From Candidatus Poribacteria bacterium (GTDB taxonomy: Bacteria; Poribacteria; WGA-4E; WGA-3G), in the NCBI GenBank assembly GCA_009845545.1, contig VXZK01000370.1, positions 1-37,290 of the forward strand: a stretch of 37,290 nucleotides of DNA, written 5' to 3'. How positions within the stretch are numbered: position 1 is the first letter of the stretch; the number at the start of each line of letters is the position of its first letter. The notes below the pieces were generated by a model that was given only the letters and a program-made list of their open reading frames with translations, had not been told where the DNA came from and did not search any database. Of the stretch, positions 32,197 to 37,290 are shown in pieces. A program made the translations under genes and the position numbers.

Positions 32197-33486
32197 TTAG
32201 GTGGTCTCTGGCGCATCAAGCACGGCATCCAGTTGCTCCATCACTTTGTAGAACGCTTCAACATAATAGGACATCAACCCAAAATCGTTGGGCGGATTGA
32301 CATCAAAGACGTAGCAGTGGGAGTCAATGAATTCAACAGCTTTCGGATAGTCCTCAGTCTTGTATTCAACCGTCGAATTGTTGCATCGCCACGGGCAACC
32401 TGTACCGTAACCGACTTGATTCTGGAAAATCTCTTGCGATGGCACGGGTAACCGTTGCCATTGTCCCGTCGGGACACCTTCCGCGCGTAGGGCTTCCTGT
32501 AACTTCTCACGCAGGGTGCGTGCTGAAATGTCTAACCCCAACGCTTCCGGATTAAAACCGACGACGTAGTTGTAATATACCGGTTCACATCCCTCTGGTG
32601 TAAAAGGTGTTTCGATGCCATCAAGTTCGCTAAGATGCTTCGTGAGATAGTTGCAATTCTCGATACGCAGTGCGTTGTTCGCATCAAGTCGTTTGAGCTG
32701 GCTACGGATGAATGCCTGACTGAACATATCGCCGCGATACATCCATCCGAGCCCATACGCGTTGTATTCCTGCTCCTCACGTTCTCTGCCCGGCACGACG
32801 ATCTCCCCGAAATACTGTAACAACGCCGCGCGTTTATAAGTTTCCTCATCGTCTGTGGTGAATAGACCGCCTTGGCAACCGCTGCTGAGCGTTTTTGATG
32901 CCTGTGTACTATATCCTGCTGCATCACCGAAAGCACCACACAGTTTACCTTTATAGCGCGCCCCGTGCGCTTGCGCAACGTCCTCAATGACTTTTAAATT
33001 GTGCTTTTTAGCAATAGCAAGGATTGGGTCCATATCGGCAGGCATGCCGTGAATATGCACCGGCAAAATCGCTCGCGTTCTTTCGGTAATCTTTGCCTCA
33101 ATCTCATTTGGATCAATACAATAGGTCACCGGGTCGATATCCACAAAAACGGGGATAGCGTTGTGATGGAGCACAGCTGCCGCAGTTGCCCAGAAAGTGA
33201 AGGCGGGAATGATAACCTCGTCACCCGGTTCAATGCCGACCCCGGCGACGCAGAGGTGCAGCGCAGCGGTGCCGCTGTTAACAGGAATACAGTACTGAAC
33301 GCCCATGTATTCCGTCCATTCCTTGGCGAGCCCTTCGGATTGGACCCGTTGCTGTTCCGTAATTCTTTCGGATGCGATGACCTCGGCAATCGCGTCTCTG
33401 TCGGATTCGGTAACCTGTGGCCACGGTTGAATTAATCCATCTGGGATCGTCCGTTTGCCACCGTGTATTGCGAGTTTCCCTGCCAT
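32197..33486 (-). CDS. DegT/DnrJ/EryC1/StrS-family PLP aminotransferase
   Basis: The 429-residue protein has the fold-type I PLP layout of sugar aminotransferases: NSGTAALHL (residues 70-78) for phosphate binding, IPAFTFWATAAAVL, VIEDVAQAHGA with the PLP-ring aspartate near 169, and STQASKTLSSGCQGG with the Schiff-base lysine K198. Family members aminate keto-sugars for surface glycans or cyclitols, or act as dehydratases. No glycan cluster surrounds it, so the substrate is open; the AHBA synthase/cyclitol branch is possible from the long C-terminal half. GGAG lies 9 bases before the ATG. It is 60 bp after gltX in the same direction. Confidence 0.92.
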   Translation of the reverse strand: MAGKLAIHGGKRTIPDGLIQPWPQVTESDRDAIAEVIASERITEQQRVQSEGLAKEWTEYMGVQYCIPVNSGTAALHLCVAGVGIEPGDEVIIPAFTFWATAAAVLHHNAIPVFVDIDPVTYCIDPNEIEAKITERTRAILPVHIHGMPADMDPILAIAKKHNLKVIEDVAQAHGARYKGKLCGAFGDAAGYSTQASKTLSSGCQGGLFTTDDEETYKRAALLQYFGEIVVPGREREEQEYNAYGLGWMYRGDMFSQAFIRSQLKRLDANNALRIENCNYLTKHLSELDGIETPFTPEGCEPVYYNYVVGFNPEALGLDISARTLREKLQEALRAEGVPTGQWQRLPVPSQEIFQNQVGYGTGCPWRCNNSTVEYKTEDYPKAVEFIDSHCYVFDVNPPNDFGLMSYYVEAFYKVMEQLDAVLDAPETT

Positions 33487-33546
33487 GAGCGTTCTCCTTA
33501 ACGCCCCAAAATGAGTGAGGCGTTTTTCACGCCGCTATGCAGTGCC

Positions 33547-35025
33547 TTATAGATGTGCTATCGCTCTTGGGATTCGCTTTAAAACCTCGTCTCTGCCGAG
33601 CAGGGCAACAATATCAAAGAGACTCGGTCCGAACGATGTCCCCGTCAGTGCAATCCGCAATGCCTGCATCGCTGCGACGCGTTTGATATCGTTCTCATCT
33701 GTGTATTTCCAAATTGTCGTTTCAATGGTTTCTACGTCAAACAAAGGGACTTCTTCCAAAATCTGTAAAAGGTTCGTCAGAATCTCGGCGGTTTTCTCTC
33801 TCTTTTCCTCTGAACCGCCCCACCATTTCTTAACCGCTTTCGGTTCATATTCAAATGCATCGGTAAAAAAATAACGGGTCTGTGGAATAATGTCTTGAAA
33901 TGTTGTGAGGCGTTCACCGACCGCTTCCACAATATTTTCCAACCAGTCGCGCTTCTCCGTTGAATCGATTAAGCCTTCTTCCTGCCAGAACGGGATCACT
34001 GCGTCTGTCCGTGCCGAAACGCTGAGTTGATTTATGTAATGGGAGTTGAGCCATTCAAGTTTCTTAATATCAAAGACGCTGCCGCTTTTGCCGACCCGTG
34101 CGAGATCGAACTTTTCTATGAGTTCATCAACGGAGAAAATCTCTTGTTTGTCATCATAGGACCAACCGAGTCGGACAACGAAGTTCAGCACCGCTTCAGG
34201 TAAATACCCCTGCTCACGGTAGCGGTTTACAGCAACGAGATCACCGTGATGGCGCTTGCTCATCTTTCTGCCACTACTATCCAGCACCAATGGAATATGT
34301 GCAAACTGTGGAACCTTCAAACCGAGGGCATTCGCAATTGCAATCTGCTTCGGTGTGTTATTGAGATGCTCTGTCCCCCGAATGACGTGTGTTATCTGCA
34401 GCTCCGCATCGTCGATAATTGAGGTGAGATTATAGTTCGGCATCCCGTTGGAACGGACAATTACTTCGTCCTCTAAGGTATCGGGATCGATACTGCGTGA
34501 ACCGAGCACGATGTCCTCAACAAGGATCGGTGTGTCAGGCATCTTTATGCGAACGGCAGGCTTTCTGCCCTCGGCAACAAAGCGTTCTACGTCTTCCGAT
34601 GTCAGGTGTCGGTGCCTTCCATCGTAGGAACGAGTTAGCTTATCGGCACGAGCCTGTGCGCGGATCTCTTCAAGTTCTTCAGGTGTGCAATAACAATGAT
34701 AGGCATTACCACTTTCAAGCAATTGCTCGACGTAACCCTCGTAGATGCTTTTTCGCTCCGATTGGACATACTGTTCATCCCAATGGATGCCCAACCATTT
34801 CAGCGCATCGTAAATCTCGTGCATGGATTCATCAGTGGAACGTGCCGTGTCCGTATCGTCGATTCGGAGGATGAATGTGCCGTTATGATGTTTGGCGAAT
34901 AGCCAATTGAACAGTGCTGTGCGTGCGCCACCGATGTGTAAGAAACCGGTAGGCGAGGGTGCCATCCGGACGCGGACCGTATCTGTCGCACCGGAAACCG
35001 ATGGCACGCTTGGTGTATCGTTCAT
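33547..35025 (-). CDS. gltX: Glutamyl-tRNA synthetase
   Basis: The 492-residue class I synthetase charges tRNA-Glu. The HIGH motif is [15 protein letters not shown] (residues 22-36) and the KMSKR motif is at residues 254-258 ([12 protein letters not shown]). The C-terminal anticodon-binding helical domain follows (about 330-490). The ORF track starts nine codons upstream inside glnS; ATG at 35025 is chosen because it overlaps the glnS stop as ATGA, giving translational coupling, and family homology begins shortly after it. The short Ser/Thr-rich start ([14 protein letters not shown]) is variable in the family. Next gene: degT, 60 bp on. Confidence 0.96.
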   Translation of the reverse strand: MNDTPSVPSVSGATDTVRVRMAPSPTGFLHIGGARTALFNWLFAKHHNGTFILRIDDTDTARSTDESMHEIYDALKWLGIHWDEQYVQSERKSIYEGYVEQLLESGNAYHCYCTPEELEEIRAQARADKLTRSYDGRHRHLTSEDVERFVAEGRKPAVRIKMPDTPILVEDIVLGSRSIDPDTLEDEVIVRSNGMPNYNLTSIIDDAELQITHVIRGTEHLNNTPKQIAIANALGLKVPQFAHIPLVLDSSGRKMSKRHHGDLVAVNRYREQGYLPEAVLNFVVRLGWSYDDKQEIFSVDELIEKFDLARVGKSGSVFDIKKLEWLNSHYINQLSVSARTDAVIPFWQEEGLIDSTEKRDWLENIVEAVGERLTTFQDIIPQTRYFFTDAFEYEPKAVKKWWGGSEEKREKTAEILTNLLQILEEVPLFDVETIETTIWKYTDENDIKRVAAMQALRIALTGTSFGPSLFDIVALLGRDEVLKRIPRAIAHL

Positions 35026-36737
35026 TTCTGCCCCTTCTGGATCTTTGCCCAAGTATCTCTCAGCGGTACTGTACGATTAAAAACCAATTTCTCCGGCGTT
35101 GTATCCGAGTCAACACAAAAATAGCCCATCCGAAGGAATTGATACCGACTTTCGGGTAGTGCATCACCGAGACTCGGTTCAACTTTGCAATTGTTTAGAA
35201 TCTCTAAGGAATCCGGATTCAGGAACTGTATCCAGTCTTCGCCTTCTGCCGCACTTTCCGGTTCACGTTCTGTAAACAGCGAATCGTAAAGTCTGACCTC
35301 AGCGTCAACGGCGTGCTCAGTAGAGACCCAATGCAATGTCCCCCTAACTCTGCGTCCATCTTCGGACCAGCCGCCACGTGTTTCTGGATCATAGGTGCAG
35401 TGTATCTCAACGATTTCACCGGTGCTTTCATCTTTAACGACGCGTTCGCATTGGACATAATAGGCGTGCTTCAGTCGTACCTCTCGTCCGGGTGCTAATC
35501 TGAAGAATTTTCGAGGCGGATCTTCCATAAAATCTTCACGTTCAATGTAAATTTCTCGTGAAAATGGTATTTTCCGTGTGCCTGCGTTCTCATCTTCGGG
35601 GTTATTTTCCGCGTCAAACATCTCGACTTGCCCCTCTGGGTAGTTATCGATAATCACCTTAACCGGATCGAGAACTGCCATGACGCGTGGGGCGCGACGG
35701 TTCAGATCATCTCGGATAGAATACTCAAGTTGCCCCATCTCAATGAGGTTATCAGCCTTTGAAACGCCGATGCGGTTACAAAAATCTCGGATAGATTCAG
35801 GCGTGTATCCACGGCGGCGCATCCCTGCAAGTGTCGGCATTCTCGGATCATCCCAACCACTGACGTGCCCACCTTCTACCAGCACCCGAAGTTTCCGTTT
35901 ACCCAGAACGGTATAGGTAAGATTCAGTCGTGCGAATTCAATCTGCCGAGGCCGATAAATCTCTAATGATTCTAAGAACCAGTCGTAGAGCGGACGGTGA
36001 TCCTCAAAATTCACATCACATAGTGAGTGCGTAATGCCTTCAATGGAATCGGATTGTCCGTGTGTAAAATCGTAGGTCGGATAGATGCACCAATCGTCGC
36101 CGTGGCGATAGTGATGGGCGCGCAGGACGCGGTACATCACAGGGTCACGCATATTTAGATTCGGGCTTGACATATCAATTTTTGCGCGAAGTGTGCGGGC
36201 ACCGTCTGGGAATTCGCCGTTACGCATCCCTTGGAACAACACTAAGTTTTCCTCAACCGATCGGTCACGGTAAGGGCTGTTTGTCCCAGGGGCGACTAAG
36301 GTGCCACGGTAAGTGCGCATTTCCTCCGGGGTCAGATCACAGACGTAGGCTTTTCCTTTTTCTATGAGCTTAACCGCATACGCATAAAGCGTCTCAAAAT
36401 AGTCAGAGGCGTGGTATTCGCGATCTTTCCAATCGAATCCGAGCCACCGGACATCTCGCTTAATCGCTTCTACGTATTCACTCTCTTCTGTGAGGGGGTT
36501 GCTGTCATCGAATCTTAAATTGTAAAGTCCGTCATAATCTTCGGCGATGCCGAAACTAATACAGATAGCCTTGGCGTGCCCGATATGGAGGTAACCACTC
36601 GGTTCTGGAGGGAATCGGGTATGCACCCGACTCTCATATCTATTTGTCTGGAGGTCTTTTTTAATCTCTTGACGGATGAAGTTTGTATCGGCAGTGCTGT
36701 TGATATCTTCTTTTAAAGGAGGATCTGAATGCTTCAT
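35022..36737 (-). CDS. glnS: Glutaminyl-tRNA synthetase
   Basis: The 571-residue class I synthetase charges tRNA-Gln directly. The HIGH motif is [14 protein letters not shown] (HIGH at 51-54). The second signature is [12 protein letters not shown] followed by [10 protein letters not shown]; most GlnRS have M-S where this has L-G before KRKL. The C-terminal two-barrel anticodon domain (about 340-560) is complete. Its presence means Gln-tRNA does not require the GatCAB amidotransferase. No strong Shine-Dalgarno site precedes the ATG. It is first in the glnS-gltX-degT-PIN unit, with a good promoter 100 bp upstream. Confidence 0.96.
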   Translation of the reverse strand: MKHSDPPLKEDINSTADTNFIRQEIKKDLQTNRYESRVHTRFPPEPSGYLHIGHAKAICISFGIAEDYDGLYNLRFDDSNPLTEESEYVEAIKRDVRWLGFDWKDREYHASDYFETLYAYAVKLIEKGKAYVCDLTPEEMRTYRGTLVAPGTNSPYRDRSVEENLVLFQGMRNGEFPDGARTLRAKIDMSSPNLNMRDPVMYRVLRAHHYRHGDDWCIYPTYDFTHGQSDSIEGITHSLCDVNFEDHRPLYDWFLESLEIYRPRQIEFARLNLTYTVLGKRKLRVLVEGGHVSGWDDPRMPTLAGMRRRGYTPESIRDFCNRIGVSKADNLIEMGQLEYSIRDDLNRRAPRVMAVLDPVKVIIDNYPEGQVEMFDAENNPEDENAGTRKIPFSREIYIEREDFMEDPPRKFFRLAPGREVRLKHAYYVQCERVVKDESTGEIVEIHCTYDPETRGGWSEDGRRVRGTLHWVSTEHAVDAEVRLYDSLFTEREPESAAEGEDWIQFLNPDSLEILNNCKVEPSLGDALPESRYQFLRMGYFCVDSDTTPEKLVFNRTVPLRDTWAKIQKGQK

Positions 36738-36841
36738 ATTTTATACCGTATTAACCATATGTGTCCTATTTTGGGCGTGTTACAGAGACCGCCGCTCTTG
36801 GGAGCGGTATGTCTATTGCGGTTGGAACATCTGATTAATAT

Positions 36842-36870
36842 ATTATACCCTCAAAACCCGCTAAAGTCAA
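36842..36870 (-). promoter_or_regulatory. Sigma-70 promoter for the glnS-gltX-degT-PIN operon
   Basis: Minus strand TTGACT, 17-bp spacer, TATAAT, with transcription expected near 36835, about 100 nt before the glnS start. The -35 flank AACCTTGACTTT repeats that at 31097-31104. Confidence 0.7.
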
Positions 36871-37201
36871 GGTTATGGTCCGCTTTCAAATCGCATTTAC
36901 CGAGGTCACAAAGTATTGCGCGAAAATCCACCTTGATCGCGTAAAAAATAGGCAGATATGTACCGTATAAACGCCAAAGGGTATTCTCTTGATGAACAGC
37001 AAAACCGATAGTTGCTGAGATACACTAAAATACAACAATTTTTGCGTACTGGCAATAGGAAGGGAAACGACAAGCGGATTCAACTGTGATTTATGAAAAA
37101 AAGTGAAGGTGGATCCCCTTACGGATAACTAAGTTGTGTAACTGTATTTTGGGCATCTTTGGCAGAATTTCTGATACAAATGCTGTATCTTCTTACGGTA
37201 T

Positions 37202-37216
37202 TGGCACAAAACTTGC
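37202..37216 (+). promoter_or_regulatory. Candidate sigma-54 (-24/-12) promoter
   Basis: TGGCAC-AAAAC-TTGC has GG and GC dinucleotides separated by exactly 10 bases, the sigma-54 hallmark. It reads rightward, so its gene is outside the window. An enhancer-binding site cannot be identified. Confidence 0.45.
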
Positions 37217-37290
37217 TACGACTTCAACAAATGTAGAATTGGGTTTTAGCATTTTTGATTTTTTTTTGAAAAAAGTGTAACTATTTCGCC

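Larger units (their letters stand above)
36738..37290. other. Right-end intergenic region with glnS leader and a sigma-54 site
   Basis: The 553-bp stretch contains the glnS promoter and its leader of about 100 nt, which on the minus strand carries CCGCTC-CCAA-GAGCGG inside an outer ACCGC/GCGGT pair (36785-36822). Further right is AT-rich sequence without a supported gene and a -24/-12 promoter pointing out of the window. The 65-codon minus-strand ORF at 36886-37083 has no family resemblance. Confidence 0.6.

Noticed and set aside
36738-36840. T-box or tRNA-like structure in the glnS leader
   Set aside because: No T-box consensus or cloverleaf can be drawn; only a nested short stem is visible.
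36886-37083. 65-codon minus-strand ORF at the right end
   Set aside because: Located upstream of the glnS promoter with no ribosome site or recognisable motif.

Overview
The window reads as chromosome from an uncultured, free-living or host-associated marine-type bacterium. Sulfatase-superfamily enzymes, a direct GlnRS, TTG starts behind strong Shine-Dalgarno sites, abundant short intergenic repeats and a large defence island recall Candidatus Poribacteria and similar lineages. That placement is inference from gene content; no rRNA or tRNA gene is present to test it. Several promoters match a plain sigma-70 pattern (TTGACA/TTGACT/TTGCAT, 17 bp, TATAAT-like), which helps define operons.

Layout. 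(1) 1-4.2 kb: a type I restriction-modification locus in unusual order, hsdS, a VapBC-like toxin-antitoxin pair, an unknown gene, then hsdM; no hsdR lies in the window. (2) 4.2-6.6 kb: a large nucleotidyltransferase / left-handed beta-helix / DUF89 fusion starting at the base after the hsdM stop, followed by a convergent PaaK/CapK-like adenylating enzyme. (3) 8.2-12.4 kb: a formylglycine-type sulfatase, then a divergent operon of a small membrane protein, a Tat-exported molybdopterin oxidoreductase and an MFS transporter. (4) 12.6-16.9 kb: a translation/secretion operon on the minus strand, ffh-rpsP-khpA-trmD-rplS-rnhB, lacking rimM. (5) 17.1-20.6 kb: a beta-helix lipoprotein, a UbiA-type prenyltransferase and a sulfatase-fold hydrolase with Thr in place of the catalytic Cys. 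(6) 20.7-21.9 kb: an orphan amino-acid-type solute-binding lipoprotein. (7) 22-31 kb: a minus-strand defence island. A type III-like methyltransferase and its helicase-nuclease partner are separated by three other genes: a DUF3696-type AAA ATPase, a possible phospholipase-D-like protein, and an internally duplicated helical protein. The ATPase has its own consensus promoter. Upstream are the remnant of an IS3-type element and a broken CBASS-type CD-NTase. (8) 31.4-36.7 kb: glnS-gltX-degT and a PIN toxin fused to what looks like its own antitoxin, apparently read from one promoter upstream of glnS.

The most promising candidate for an undescribed system is the nested module at 24.7-28.1 kb (ATPase, PLD-like protein, duplicated helical protein) inside the split type III R-M pair. 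Other notable items are the nucleotidyltransferase-DUF89 fusion, the PIN-antitoxin fusion, the decayed CD-NTase with a traceable frameshift, two MITE-like elements (one with a clear target-site duplication), and a cluster of five GTGACGT-type sites in the 750-bp gene-free stretch at 30.65-31.4 kb. All functional assignments come from reading motifs by eye; no database search was possible.
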